Assembly: GCA_021779665.1 (NCBI GenBank)
Contig: JAJYAG010000041.1
Span: 1-41,047 of the forward strand
Source: Bacteroidota bacterium
Lineage (GTDB): Bacteria > Bacteroidota > Bacteroidia > Bacteroidales > JAAUTT01
Direction: 5' to 3'
DNA length: 41,047 bases
A program made the translations under genes and the position numbers. Shown piece after piece: positions 14,914-24,416 of the stretch; the first letter of the stretch is position 1, and each line of letters starts with the position of its first letter. A model generated the notes under the pieces. It was not told the DNA's origin and did no database searches. It worked only from the letters and a program-made list of their open reading frames with translations.

Positions 14914-17085
14914 ATGAAAAATTACTTAACCATTTTCTTGATAGTTATTTCATATGAGATTTCTCTGGCACAAACTGTTAACAATGTGCGGTGGGTCGAC
15001 CCCAACATAGGTGGCGTAGGGCTGATTCTGGTACCAACGAGACCTACGGTGCAGTTGCCTAATCAGATGATCCGCTCATATCCCGACCGGAAGGATTATA
15101 TTGACGCCAAAATCTCCGGATTCCCGTTATCCCTCATTTCTCACCGGAATGGTCAGTTATTTAATATAATGCCTTTTACGGGTCAAGCAGATAAAAACAC
15201 TGTTTCAGCCTGGGATCCTGAAAATGAAATAGCAACTCCTTATTACTATTCAGAATGGCTCGAGGATTTTGATACCCGGATAGAATTTGCTCCCGGCGCC
15301 AAGGCTGGCTTCTTCAGAATAACATTTCCCGGAAATGCCGAAGCTAACATGGTGTTACGGATAGTAAACAAAGGCAAATGGACAAAGGTTTCGGGCACTT
15401 CCGTGGAAGGAGTTGAGACCTTCAATGGCATGAATGCCTGGGTATATGGCGAATTCAATAAAGAATTCTCCTTTACGGAAAGAAACGATGGCGATAATAT
15501 GAATGCCGTTATTTCCTGGCCTGCCAACACCAAAAACATCGATTTTAAATATGCAATCTCTTACATCAGCGCAGAGCAGGCTCGTAAAAACCTGAAAAAC
15601 GAAGTCGCTGCGTGGGATTTCGAAAAGCTGAAAACCAACGCTAAGGGTGCATGGGACAAAGTGCTCAATCAGATTGAAGTTACCGGTGGTACCGATGCCC
15701 GAAAAAGAACCTTCTACACGGCACTTTACCGTTGTTACGAACGCATGGTCGATATTACCGAAGATGGCAGGTATTACAGCAATTATAACGGGCAGGTGAA
15801 CAACGCAACACGTCCTTTCTATGTTGACGACTGGATTTGGGATACTTACCTGGCTTTGCATCCGCTGCGACTCATTCTCAACCCTTCTCTGGAGTCGGAT
15901 ATGATCGACTCTTACGTGAAAATGTATGAGCAGAGCGGCTGGTTGCCAACGTTTCCCATTCTCTGGGGCGACAACCCCTGTATGAACGGATTTCATTCCA
16001 CCATTACCATTCTCGACACCTATCGCAAAGGGGTGAGGAATTTCGATGTTCCGAAAGCCTATGAAGCTATGAAGAAGAATTCGCTTCAGGCTACCATGTT
16101 ACCCTGGAGAAACGGCCCTGCATGCAGTCTGGATACATTCTATTACCAGCACGGTTACTATCCTGCATTACGTCCCGGCGAAGAAGAGACTGTTCCGCTT
16201 GTGCACAGTTTTGAAAAAAGGCAGGCCGTTGCCATAACCCTGGGGCATAGCTACGACGACTGGGCACTTTCGGAAATGGCAAAAGAGTTAAAGAACAACC
16301 AGGACTACGAATTTTTTAAGGCTAAATCGCAGAACTACAAAAACCTGTACTGGAAAGAAAAAGGCTTTTTCATGCCCAAAGATAAAGACGGGAAATGGAT
16401 TGACATCGATCCTGTATTCGACGGCGGAATGGGTGGTCGTGACTACTACGACGAAAATAACGGATGGACCTACCTATGGCAGGTGCAGCAGGATGTTCCT
16501 TCGCTGATGGATCTGATGGGTGGTAAAAAAGCTTTTGAAAACCGCCTCGATCAGCTTTTCAGTGAAAATCTGGGCATGAGCAAATATGCTATGTGGGCTA
16601 AATTCCCCGATTTTACAGGTATTGTAGGCCAGTACTCGATGGGTAACGAGCCAAGTTTTCACATTCCTTACCTGTACAACTTTACCGAGGCTCCCTGGAA
16701 AACACAAAAACGTGTCCGCATGCTGCTCAATACCTGGTTCCCTGATAATGCTTTCGGCATTCCCGGTGATGAAGACGGAGGCGGTATGTCGGCTTTTGTA
16801 GTGTTCTCGTGCATGGGCTTTTATCCGGTAACTCCCGGTTTGCCGGTTTATACAATCGGAAGTCCCGTGTTTGAAAAAATCAAGCTCAACCTTCCTAATG
16901 GAAAGACCTTTACGGTGAATGCTCCCGGCTGCTCCGAAAAGAATAAATACATCCAGGAAGCTTACCTCAACGGGAAACCAATAAACACGCCCTGGTTCAC
17001 CCATACCGATCTGATGAACGGCGGTGAATTAAAGCTTGTAATGGGTCCAATGCCAAACAAAGCCTGGGGAACCTCACAAAAATAA
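14914..17085 (+). CDS. GH92 alpha-mannosidase, divergent subgroup
   Basis: A 723-residue exported GH92 protein (signal peptide about 1-19, ending SLAQ). The N-terminal beta-domain begins VRWVDPNIGGVGLILVPTRP, unlike the usual FIGT...FPGATVPFGM, and marks a separate subgroup. The (alpha/alpha)6 catalytic part carries E514 in DENNGWTYLW, at the position of the family's general acid, the GNEPSFHIPYLYN motif (577-589), and GDED (618-621), which contains the acidic pair assigned as base. After GDED the usual NGQMSAWYVF reads GGGMSAFVVF, a local departure. GH92 enzymes are calcium-dependent exo-acting alpha-mannosidases. It is the first of three tandem GH92 genes, with 10 bp to the next. Linkage preference cannot be read from sequence. 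Confidence 0.92.
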   Translation: MKNYLTIFLIVISYEISLAQTVNNVRWVDPNIGGVGLILVPTRPTVQLPNQMIRSYPDRKDYIDAKISGFPLSLISHRNGQLFNIMPFTGQADKNTVSAWDPENEIATPYYYSEWLEDFDTRIEFAPGAKAGFFRITFPGNAEANMVLRIVNKGKWTKVSGTSVEGVETFNGMNAWVYGEFNKEFSFTERNDGDNMNAVISWPANTKNIDFKYAISYISAEQARKNLKNEVAAWDFEKLKTNAKGAWDKVLNQIEVTGGTDARKRTFYTALYRCYERMVDITEDGRYYSNYNGQVNNATRPFYVDDWIWDTYLALHPLRLILNPSLESDMIDSYVKMYEQSGWLPTFPILWGDNPCMNGFHSTITILDTYRKGVRNFDVPKAYEAMKKNSLQATMLPWRNGPACSLDTFYYQHGYYPALRPGEEETVPLVHSFEKRQAVAITLGHSYDDWALSEMAKELKNNQDYEFFKAKSQNYKNLYWKEKGFFMPKDKDGKWIDIDPVFDGGMGGRDYYDENNGWTYLWQVQQDVPSLMDLMGGKKAFENRLDQLFSENLGMSKYAMWAKFPDFTGIVGQYSMGNEPSFHIPYLYNFTEAPWKTQKRVRMLLNTWFPDNAFGIPGDEDGGGMSAFVVFSCMGFYPVTPGLPVYTIGSPVFEKIKLNLPNGKTFTVNAPGCSEKNKYIQEAYLNGKPINTPWFTHTDLMNGGELKLVMGPMPNKAWGTSQK

Positions 17086-17095
17086 GATACATTTT

Positions 17096-19471
17096 ATGCA
17101 TTCTTTAAAACTCATTTTTTCTGCCTTACTTATCCTGGGTATAACATCAACCTATGCTCAGGACAAGAAATCAACCTCCAACCTTTGCGATTTTGTCGAT
17201 CCTTTCATCGGCACCCAGGAAATGGGCCATACCTTTCCCGGTGCCACCGTTCCGTTTGGGATGGTGCAGCTAAGTCCCGAGACCGACACCGTTCAGTACG
17301 AAAAGGATGGCAGGTACAACCCCGATGTTTACCGCTATTGCGCCGGCTATCAGTATACCGATAAAACAATTGTCGGCTTTGCCCATACGCACTTCAGCGG
17401 AACCGGCCACTCTGATCTGGGCGACTTCCTGATGATGCCCGCCACAGGAAAACTGAAGCTCAATCCCGGCACAGCTGATAAACCCGGAAGTGGTTACAGA
17501 TCATCCTTCAGTCACGATAGCGAGGTAGCAAAACCTGGATATTATAAGGTAAAGCTCAACGATTATGATATTACCGCCGAACTCACAGCCACGACCCATG
17601 CCGGCTTTCACAAGTACACTTTTCCGGAAACGGATGCTGCTCACCTGATTTTCGACCTCAATTACAACATTTACGACTACGACGAAAAAGTCCTGTGGTC
17701 GTATGCCCGTGTTGAGAACGACACCCTGGTTACAGGTTACAGGATTACCCGCGGATGGGCCCGTACGCGCTATCTTTATTTTGCCATGGTGTTCTCCAAA
17801 CCGATTAAAAGTTATGGGTTTAAGAACGAAGAGAACGTTGTTTACAAAGGCTTCTGGCGCAAGTTCAACCAGAACCAGAATTTCCCCGAGATTGCCGGCC
17901 GTAAAGTGTGTGCCTGGTTCGATTTCGACAACAGCAGCAACCGGGAAGTAAAGGTAAAGCTTGCCATATCGGCGGTTAGTACCGACGGAGCTTTGAAGAA
18001 TCTTACCGCTGAAATTCCCCACTGGGATTTTGAAAAAACGCGCTCTGAAGCCTCTGCCGTATGGGAAAAAGAACTTGAAAAGGTTCAGATTACTGCTCCG
18101 GCCGATCAGATGAAGTCGTTCTATACGTCACTTTATCATATCTATCTCAATCCTGTTACCTATAACGATGTCGACGGACAGTACCGCGGGTTGGATAACA
18201 ACATTTACAAAGCCGATAACTTCACCAACTACTCTGTTTTTTCGTTGTGGGACACTTACAGGGCGCTGCATCCGTTGTTCACAATTCTGCAACCTGCCCG
18301 TGCCAACGATATGGTGGTTTCCATGCTGAAACATTACGACCAGAGTGTTCACAAGCTTCTGCCGGTGTGGTCGCACTTCTCGAACGAAAACTGGTGCATG
18401 ATCGGTTATCATGCAGTTCCGGTGATAGTGGATGCCTACATGAAAGGCATACGCAATTACGATGTGAATAAAGCCTTTGAAGCGGTGATTGCCTCTTCGA
18501 CCCACAAAAGTTACGATGGCATCGGCCCTTACATGCAGTATGGGTATGTTCCCTACGACCTGGCTTCAAACTCTGCTTCCCTCACGCTGGAATACGGTTA
18601 TGACGACTGGACCATAGCCAAATTTGCCCAATCTCTCGGAAAAAAGACGGAAGCCGATGCTTATATGAAACGCGCTTTGAGTTATGTAAATCTGTTCGAT
18701 CCGAAGGTTGGCTTTATCCGGGCAAAAGACTCCAAAGGAAACTGGAAACAGCCTTTCAACCCCCTGAAAACAACCGGTGAAGGCTACATTGAAGGGAATG
18801 CCTGGAATTACACTTTTTACGAGCCGCAAGACGTAGCCGGATATATCAAACATGTTGGGGGTGAAAAGAATTTCACCAACAGGCTCGATTCTCTTTTTAG
18901 CATGCACCTGTCGGATGAATTCTTTAAGGAGTCGGAGGATATTGACCGTGTGGGCATTGTAGGAGGTTACGTGCAGGGCAATGAACCCAGTCACCACATT
19001 CCTTACCTTTACAATTATGCAGGTATGCCCTGGAAAACACAGGAGAAAATCCACGAGATCATCCGCACAAAATATATCCCCACTCCAAATGGTCTTTGCG
19101 GTAACGACGATTGTGGTCAGATGTCGGCCTGGTATATATTCAGCTCCCTTGGATTTTATCCGGTATGCCCCGGAACCAACCAGTATGTTATCGGCAGTCC
19201 TTGCGTGAATGAAGCCTCGATCCATCTCGACAATAATAAGGTATTTACGGTGAAAGCGATTAACCTTTCTGATAAGAACATCTATATCCAGGGAGTTACC
19301 CTCAACGGAAAGCCTTACGATAACACCTACATCACCCACGAAGCCATTATGAATGGCGGTGAACTTGTTTTTAAAATGGGCAATAAACCCAATAAAAAGT
19401 GGGGAACTTCCGTTCAGAGTCGTCCTTATTCAGTATTGACAAGTGAAATTATTAATCAATCAACTAAATAA
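17096..19471 (+). CDS. GH92 alpha-mannosidase, canonical type
   Basis: A 791-residue protein with signal peptide (about 1-21, ITSTYAQ). It has the canonical N-terminal motif DFVDPFIGTQEMGHTFPGAT and the HFSGTGHSDLGD segment, EGNAWNYTF with E566 (general-acid position), GNEPSHHIPYLYNYAG (628 on, calcium-site motif), and CGNDDCGQMSAWYIFSSLGF with D671/D672. Of the three it is the most typical GH92 and so the best candidate for a plain alpha-1,2- or alpha-1,3-mannosidase (family knowledge; linkage is inference). It is followed after only 10 bp by the third GH92, consistent with one transcript. Confidence 0.95.
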   Translation: MHSLKLIFSALLILGITSTYAQDKKSTSNLCDFVDPFIGTQEMGHTFPGATVPFGMVQLSPETDTVQYEKDGRYNPDVYRYCAGYQYTDKTIVGFAHTHFSGTGHSDLGDFLMMPATGKLKLNPGTADKPGSGYRSSFSHDSEVAKPGYYKVKLNDYDITAELTATTHAGFHKYTFPETDAAHLIFDLNYNIYDYDEKVLWSYARVENDTLVTGYRITRGWARTRYLYFAMVFSKPIKSYGFKNEENVVYKGFWRKFNQNQNFPEIAGRKVCAWFDFDNSSNREVKVKLAISAVSTDGALKNLTAEIPHWDFEKTRSEASAVWEKELEKVQITAPADQMKSFYTSLYHIYLNPVTYNDVDGQYRGLDNNIYKADNFTNYSVFSLWDTYRALHPLFTILQPARANDMVVSMLKHYDQSVHKLLPVWSHFSNENWCMIGYHAVPVIVDAYMKGIRNYDVNKAFEAVIASSTHKSYDGIGPYMQYGYVPYDLASNSASLTLEYGYDDWTIAKFAQSLGKKTEADAYMKRALSYVNLFDPKVGFIRAKDSKGNWKQPFNPLKTTGEGYIEGNAWNYTFYEPQDVAGYIKHVGGEKNFTNRLDSLFSMHLSDEFFKESEDIDRVGIVGGYVQGNEPSHHIPYLYNYAGMPWKTQEKIHEIIRTKYIPTPNGLCGNDDCGQMSAWYIFSSLGFYPVCPGTNQYVIGSPCVNEASIHLDNNKVFTVKAINLSDKNIYIQGVTLNGKPYDNTYITHEAIMNGGELVFKMGNKPNKKWGTSVQSRPYSVLTSEIINQSTK

Positions 19472-19481
19472 AACCAAAGAA

Positions 19482-21782
19482 ATGAAATCAATCTTTTCTG
19501 CGCTTCTGTTAACGCTTACTATTGCTGTTTCGGCACAAACAGTCGATAAAGTTAACAATCCTGAAGAATGGGTAAACCCCCTGATGGGTACCCAGTCGAA
19601 GTTCAGCCTATCCAACGGCAACACCTACCCGGCGATTGCTCTTCCGTGGGGCATGAATTTCTGGTCGCCGCAAACCGGCAAAATGGGTAACGGCTGGATG
19701 TACTCGTACGATGCCGATAAAATCAGGGGTTTTAAGCAAACCCATCAACCCAGTCCCTGGATTAACGACTACGGACAGTTTGTTGTGATGCCCGTTACCG
19801 GGAAATTACGGTTCAACGAAGACGACCGGGCCAGCTGGTTCTCCCACAAGGCCGAAGTTGTGAAACCTTACTATTACAGTGTTTACCTTGCCGATCACGA
19901 TGCTACTTTCGAAATCACCCCCACCGAAAGAGCTGCTGCCATAAGGATAACCTTTCCCCAGTCGGATAGCTCGTATGTTGTGATTGACGCGCTCGATAAA
20001 GGTTCCTTCGTAAAAATAATTCCCGGCGAGAACAAAATTGTTGGTTATACAACTAAAAACAGTGGTGGAGTTCCGGACAATTTCAAAAACTACTTTGTGC
20101 TTGTTTTCGACCGTCCTTTTCAGTTTAAAACCCTCTGGAAAGAAAAAGAATTAAGGGCCGATGTACTCGAACTTGCTGATACCCATGTAGGCGCTGTTGT
20201 TGGCTTTAAAACCCATAAAGGTGAGAAGGTCAACATCAGGGTTGCTTCATCATTTATCAGTCCCGAACAGGCCGAACTCAACCTGAAAGAGCTTGGCAAC
20301 GATAATTTCGATGCAGTGAAGGCAAAAGGAAAGGCTGTCTGGAACAAAGAACTCAGCCGCATCAAAGTAGAAGGCGGCACTGTAAACCAAACGCGCACTT
20401 TTTATTCGTGCCTGTACCGTACCATGTTGTTCCCCCGCAAATTCTTCGAGATAGATGCCAATGGTAAGATTGTTCATTACAGCCCTTATAATGGTCAGGT
20501 ATTGCCTGGTTATATGTTTACCGATAATGGTTTCTGGGATACTTTCCGCGCTGTATTCCCATTTTTCAACCTGATGTATCCCGATCTGAATTCCCAGATT
20601 ATGGAAGGCCTCGCCAATACCTATAAGGAAAGCGGCTGGCTTCCCGAATGGGCTTCACCGGGCCACCGCGACTGTATGATTGGCTCCAACTCCGCCAACA
20701 ACATTGCCGATGCCTATCTGAAGGGATTGAGAGGCTTCGACATCAATACACTTTACGAAGCTATCCTGAAGAATACACAGAATGAAGGGCCGCTGTCGTC
20801 AGTGGGCCGTAAAGGTGTGAATTTTTACAACGATCTGGGTTATATCCCTTACGATGTTAAAATTCGTGAAAACACAGCCCGTACGCTCGAATATGCGTTT
20901 GCCGATTTTAATGTTTACCAGCTTGCCAAAGCGCTGAAACGTCCACAGGCTGAAATCGATCTTTTTGCAAAACGTAGTCAGAATTACCGCAATGTTTTCG
21001 ATCCCGAAACAAAGCTGATGCGTGGCAGGAACCAGGATGGCAAGTTCCAGGCGCCGTTTAACCCCTTTAAGTGGGGCGATGCCTTTACCGAAGGCAACAG
21101 CTGGCATTACACCTGGAGCGTTTTCCACGATGTGGAAGGGCTCATTGGTTTAATGGGAGGCCGCAAGAGTTTTGTGGAGATGCTCGACTCTGTTTTCACC
21201 GTTCCGCCTATTTTCGACGACAGCTATTATGGGGGCACCATTCATGAGATCCGCGAAATGCAGATTATGAATATGGGTAACTATGCACATGGAAACCAAC
21301 CCATTCAGCACATGATCTACCTTTATAATTATGCCGGCGAACCCTGGAAAACACAATATTGGGTACGCGAGGTAATGAACCGCATGTATGCACCAACACC
21401 CGATGGATATTGCGGTGACGAGGACAATGGCCAGACTTCGGCGTGGTATGTATTTTCGTCCATGGGATTCTACCCTGTTACTCCGGGAGTAGACCAGTAT
21501 GTATTGGGAGCACCACTATTCAAAAAAGTTACGGTTAGCCTTCAAAACGGTAAAACGATACAGATTCAGGCTGATAATAACAGCGAGAACAACCGGTATA
21601 TCAAGACCGTCAATTACAATGGACAACCTTATTCCAAAAACTGGTTAAGTTACAGCTCGCTCATGAACGGAGCTACCATAAAGATTGAAATGTCGCCTAA
21701 CGCCAATAAAACAAGGGGTATTTCGAAAGAGGATTTCCCTTACTCATTCTCCACTGATCCTGCCACTAAGGGAATTAAATAG
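19482..21782 (+). CDS. GH92 alpha-mannosidase, GNQP subgroup
   Basis: A 766-residue protein from ATG 19482. The longer frame from GTG 19443 would overlap the upstream gene by 29 bp and put 13 residues before a good signal peptide (MKSIFSALLLTLTIAVSAQ), so 19482 is preferred. Motifs: EEWVNPLMGTQSKFSLSNGN and YPAIALPWGMNFWSPQTG at the N-terminus, EGNSWHYTW with E537 (general-acid position), HGNQPIQHMIYLYNYAG, where Q606 replaces the Glu of the usual GNEP, and GDEDNGQTSAWYVFSSMGFY with D646/D648. The acidic residues are kept, so activity is likely. The Glu-to-Gln change, near the calcium site, probably marks a subgroup with other linkage preference. It is the last gene of the PUL transcript. Confidence 0.93.
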   Translation: MKSIFSALLLTLTIAVSAQTVDKVNNPEEWVNPLMGTQSKFSLSNGNTYPAIALPWGMNFWSPQTGKMGNGWMYSYDADKIRGFKQTHQPSPWINDYGQFVVMPVTGKLRFNEDDRASWFSHKAEVVKPYYYSVYLADHDATFEITPTERAAAIRITFPQSDSSYVVIDALDKGSFVKIIPGENKIVGYTTKNSGGVPDNFKNYFVLVFDRPFQFKTLWKEKELRADVLELADTHVGAVVGFKTHKGEKVNIRVASSFISPEQAELNLKELGNDNFDAVKAKGKAVWNKELSRIKVEGGTVNQTRTFYSCLYRTMLFPRKFFEIDANGKIVHYSPYNGQVLPGYMFTDNGFWDTFRAVFPFFNLMYPDLNSQIMEGLANTYKESGWLPEWASPGHRDCMIGSNSANNIADAYLKGLRGFDINTLYEAILKNTQNEGPLSSVGRKGVNFYNDLGYIPYDVKIRENTARTLEYAFADFNVYQLAKALKRPQAEIDLFAKRSQNYRNVFDPETKLMRGRNQDGKFQAPFNPFKWGDAFTEGNSWHYTWSVFHDVEGLIGLMGGRKSFVEMLDSVFTVPPIFDDSYYGGTIHEIREMQIMNMGNYAHGNQPIQHMIYLYNYAGEPWKTQYWVREVMNRMYAPTPDGYCGDEDNGQTSAWYVFSSMGFYPVTPGVDQYVLGAPLFKKVTVSLQNGKTIQIQADNNSENNRYIKTVNYNGQPYSKNWLSYSSLMNGATIKIEMSPNANKTRGISKEDFPYSFSTDPATKGIK

Positions 21783-21802
21783 AAAACAGAATTGAAGCAA
21801 TC

Positions 21803-21832
21803 TTCAGCTTTTACCTTCGGGTAAAGGCTGAA
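21803..21832. terminator. hairpin between convergent genes, probable terminator
   Basis: The 13-bp stem TTCAGCTTTTACC/GGTAAAGGCTGAA has one G-T pair and a TTCG loop, and can be extended by TTGAAG (21792-21797)/CTTCAA (21834-21839). It sits in the 52-bp gap between the stops of the third GH92 (+) and the small minus-strand gene. The T-tracts are weak on both sides. Confidence 0.6.
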
Positions 21833-21834
21833 CT

Positions 21835-22203
21835 TCAATTTTGGGCAATAATAATTTTTTCGGTTACAAGATCTTCTGCTTCAGCATCTCTTTGCAAAGC
21901 AATCACTCCAAAATCTTCAATAGTTTGCATGAGTTGCATGAGTTTACGGTCGGTAATGCCATAATCAATCAAATCAGCTGTATGCTCGGTTAGTTTCTTA
22001 AAGAGCATCTGGCATTTCAGAACCAGAATCTCATTATTATACTTCTGAAGTTCAGCTTCCGAAAAACAGAACTGCCCCTGCAGGTCAATAATTTCCTCGA
22101 GCAGCGCAAAAGTGGTGAGATTCTTCGAAGCTTCCACGGCTAATTTAATCAGCTTTAACTTTGTCTCCACATAGGAGTTCTGAAGATTGGAATTCATTAG
22201 CAT
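21835..22203 (-). CDS. small helical protein, unknown function
   Basis: A 122-residue cytoplasmic protein with no signal peptide. It is predicted to be almost wholly alpha-helical, with long runs of Leu/Ile/Glu/Lys (VETKLKLIKLAVEASKNL, YNNEILVLKCQMLFKKLTEH, KLMQLMQTIEDFGVIALQRD). I recognise no family. ATG at 22203 is used; Met3 (22197) is an alternative. It stands alone between the PUL and the mutL block, separated from the endonuclease gene by a 182-bp gap that contains an inverted repeat. It could be a small helical-bundle regulator, which cannot be shown here. Confidence 0.65.
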   Translation of the reverse strand: MLMNSNLQNSYVETKLKLIKLAVEASKNLTTFALLEEIIDLQGQFCFSEAELQKYNNEILVLKCQMLFKKLTEHTADLIDYGITDRKLMQLMQTIEDFGVIALQRDAEAEDLVTEKIIIAQN

Positions 22204-22247
22204 AGCCTTAAGTTTTAAATGATTAAGCAGCTAAAAACAAATTTCAG

Positions 22248-22288
22248 TTTCGGGTAGAAAAAGAGCCGGGAGAGAAATCAACCCGAAA
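22248..22288. promoter_or_regulatory. inverted repeat TTTCGGGT...ACCCGAAA
   Basis: A perfect 8-bp inverted repeat (22248-22255/22281-22288) with a 25-nt spacer, 45-85 bp upstream of the small helical-protein gene. It could be an operator or leader hairpin of that gene, or a terminator remnant of the endonuclease gene behind it. No T-tract. Confidence 0.35.
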
Positions 22289-22385
22289 TGTAGAATAAAA
22301 ACAAAATAATTCTGAACAATGTTAAGTGAAAATTAAGAAATAATTCAATGAAAGTCAATTTTATTTTGAACAGGTTGTTAACACT

Positions 22386-23498
22386 TTACGGAAGTATAAA
22401 TTTACATATTACCGGATAATGATCTGATAATTCCAGTTTTGGGCTCTGATATTCATATGAGCGCAAGATGGGATCGTAAAGTATATAATCAATTCGGTAG
22501 GAAGGAAATTTGCCACGATATGTATATCCAATGCCATTACCCGATTCGATAAATGCATCTTTTAAACCCTTGCATAAAGTTTGATACGAATAGGAAACGG
22601 GCGAATCGTTAAAATCGCCGCATACAATCACAGGATGTGGCGATTTTTTAATATGAGCTGCAACATCGTTCACCTGAATCGACCGGGTTTTAAAAGCATC
22701 GCGGACCCGGATAAAAATGCGCTGAATGCCCATCATTTGCTTCTCGTTGTACTTCAACTTCAGAGTGTCAAGAAGTCCGTAATCCTCTTTCAGGAACTTG
22801 ATGGACTGGAGATGACTGTTGTAAACCCTGATGGTATCGTTCCCTATTTTCAAATCGGTATAAATACAAACATTAAAGGTCTTTGGAAATTTAATTTCGC
22901 CGGCATCAACAATAGGATAAGTGCTGAAAGTGGCTATACCAAAGTGTGAATTCGTTTTCTTCTTTTTGAGCGAATAATATATATGTGAGTTCTTATGTTT
23001 AAGCAACGACCTGATCCTCTCTTCCGAAACTTTTGAACTATCGCGGGTATAAAACTCCTGAAAGCAAATGATTTCCGGTTGCTCTCGTTCGATAAAGTGA
23101 AAAATACCCGAAACTGCATCGTTACTTGTTTCCCATTTATAAAGGTCGAATAAACGCACGTTGAACGTTAGAAGCTTAAACGAGGTGTTTCCCTGGATAT
23201 ATTTTTGCTTATAATAGTTTTTACTGTGAAAAGGGTTATCGAATTGGAGAATGCGACTGATAAAAGGTAAACCAATGAGTATACAGATGAACGAAAGCAA
23301 AAAATGATATTTTCGGAAAATTACCCAGAAAAGAAGAAAAAGAACATTCAATATTAAAAGAAAAGGATAGAAAAGGCCGAAGAAAGCCATAGGCCAGAAT
23401 TTTACCGGATTTACAAAAGCTGAAATGTAACTGGCCAGTAAAGCAACGGCAGCTATAATGTTGAGAATAAAAATAAGTTTTTTAACAAAACTTTTCAT
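22386..23498 (-). CDS. membrane-anchored endonuclease/exonuclease/phosphatase family protein
   Basis: A 370-residue protein with three N-terminal transmembrane helices (about 7-27, 37-60, 66-84) and a DNase-I-like EEP domain from about residue 107: FKLLTFNVRLFDLY (metal-binding Asn), EIICFQEFY (metal-binding Glu), VYNSHLQS, VICGDFNDSP (Asp/Asn pair) and SDHYPV at the end (catalytic Asp-His). All core EEP residues are present, so it is probably a phosphodiesterase or phosphatase acting at the membrane; nucleic acid, phosphoinositide-like lipid or another phosphoester cannot be decided. It is translationally coupled to the rhomboid gene before it (TGATG overlap) and is the last gene of the mutL block. 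Confidence 0.88.
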   Translation of the reverse strand: MKSFVKKLIFILNIIAAVALLASYISAFVNPVKFWPMAFFGLFYPFLLILNVLFLLFWVIFRKYHFLLSFICILIGLPFISRILQFDNPFHSKNYYKQKYIQGNTSFKLLTFNVRLFDLYKWETSNDAVSGIFHFIEREQPEIICFQEFYTRDSSKVSEERIRSLLKHKNSHIYYSLKKKKTNSHFGIATFSTYPIVDAGEIKFPKTFNVCIYTDLKIGNDTIRVYNSHLQSIKFLKEDYGLLDTLKLKYNEKQMMGIQRIFIRVRDAFKTRSIQVNDVAAHIKKSPHPVIVCGDFNDSPVSYSYQTLCKGLKDAFIESGNGIGYTYRGKFPSYRIDYILYDPILRSYEYQSPKLELSDHYPVICKFILP

Positions 23499-24379
23499 CA
23501 GTTTTTGTTTTGACCCATCTTAAAAAGCATTTCTTTTTCGGCCTTGTTCAGGCTGTCGTAACCTGAACGGGATATTTTGTCGAGTATTGCATCAATTTCT
23601 TTTTGTTCAGCAGCTTTTGTCTTTTTATAATCGTAGTCGTTCACAGGTTTACGGTGCGAAACCTTAAGCCTTTTACGCGGCTTGAGTAAAGTTGCAAAAA
23701 AATCGAGAATCCTGTTTACCCCAATGGTGATGTCGCTGTTCTTTTGAAGCCTCAGGGCAAAAATCCATCCGGCAAGCATACCTCCCAAATGCGCAATATG
23801 ACCTCCAGCATTTCCCTGGGCCATGGAAATTAAATCCAGCAAAATATAAACCAATGCGAGGTACTTGAGCTTTACCTGGCCAAAAAACATCAGGTAGATG
23901 GAATAATTTGGCCTGCTGAAAGCAACTCCTGCAAGGATCGCCATAATAGCCGCGGAGGCGCCTAAAATAGGTGCAAAATTACCTCTTAAAGCCGGCATAG
24001 CATAATAACCGGCAACAAAGAGGAGGTAGCCAAAAATACCACCAATGAGATAAAGACCTACAAGCTGCCGTTTATTGAAAAACTCCAGAAATAACTTGCC
24101 AAACCAATATAAACCCAGCATGTTAAAAGCTATGTGGAAAAAATCCTCATGAAAAAACATGTAGGTAATAACGCTCCAGGGCCGTGTCAGGAGCTCGGGT
24201 AAATAGGATGGCGCAGTAAACATTCTGGAAAAAGCATAATAAGAAGCCTCATTTTTGCCTATCCAGAAAAAAGTATGAATTAGCCCGAAAACAATAAATA
24301 CGATAACATTTATATAAAGAAGCCTTGTTACCGGACTTCCGTATTTATAAGAATCCTTAAGTTCTTTATATATGCTCAT
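23498..24379 (-). CDS. rhomboid family intramembrane serine protease (second)
   Basis: A 293-residue polytopic protein with about six transmembrane helices and a cytoplasmic, Lys-rich C-terminal tail (KRLKVSHRKPVNDYDYKKTK). Catalytic dyad: Ser142 in LGASAAIM and His197 in HIAHLGG, with His194 also in place. The HEDFFHIAFNMLGLYWFG segment is the rhomboid H-x-x-x-H-x-x-x-N oxyanion region. It would cut transmembrane substrates inside the inner membrane. It follows another rhomboid gene by 37 bp and overlaps the endonuclease gene by one base. The C-terminal ~70 residues after the last helix are a cytoplasmic extension that the neighbouring rhomboid lacks. Confidence 0.92.
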   Translation of the reverse strand: MSIYKELKDSYKYGSPVTRLLYINVIVFIVFGLIHTFFWIGKNEASYYAFSRMFTAPSYLPELLTRPWSVITYMFFHEDFFHIAFNMLGLYWFGKLFLEFFNKRQLVGLYLIGGIFGYLLFVAGYYAMPALRGNFAPILGASAAIMAILAGVAFSRPNYSIYLMFFGQVKLKYLALVYILLDLISMAQGNAGGHIAHLGGMLAGWIFALRLQKNSDITIGVNRILDFFATLLKPRKRLKVSHRKPVNDYDYKKTKAAEQKEIDAILDKISRSGYDSLNKAEKEMLFKMGQNKN

Positions 24380-24416
24380 AGATACTTTGAATTCAATTTA
24401 TTAAACACCTATAAAA

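Noticed and set aside
18566-19339. 257-codon minus-strand frame, and similar ones at 15355-15996, 16474-17004 and 17501-18022
   Set aside because: They are antisense to well-supported GH92 genes; long antisense frames are expected from their codon use.
19443-19481. GTG start for the third GH92
   Set aside because: It would overlap the upstream gene and bury a clear signal peptide that starts at ATG 19482.
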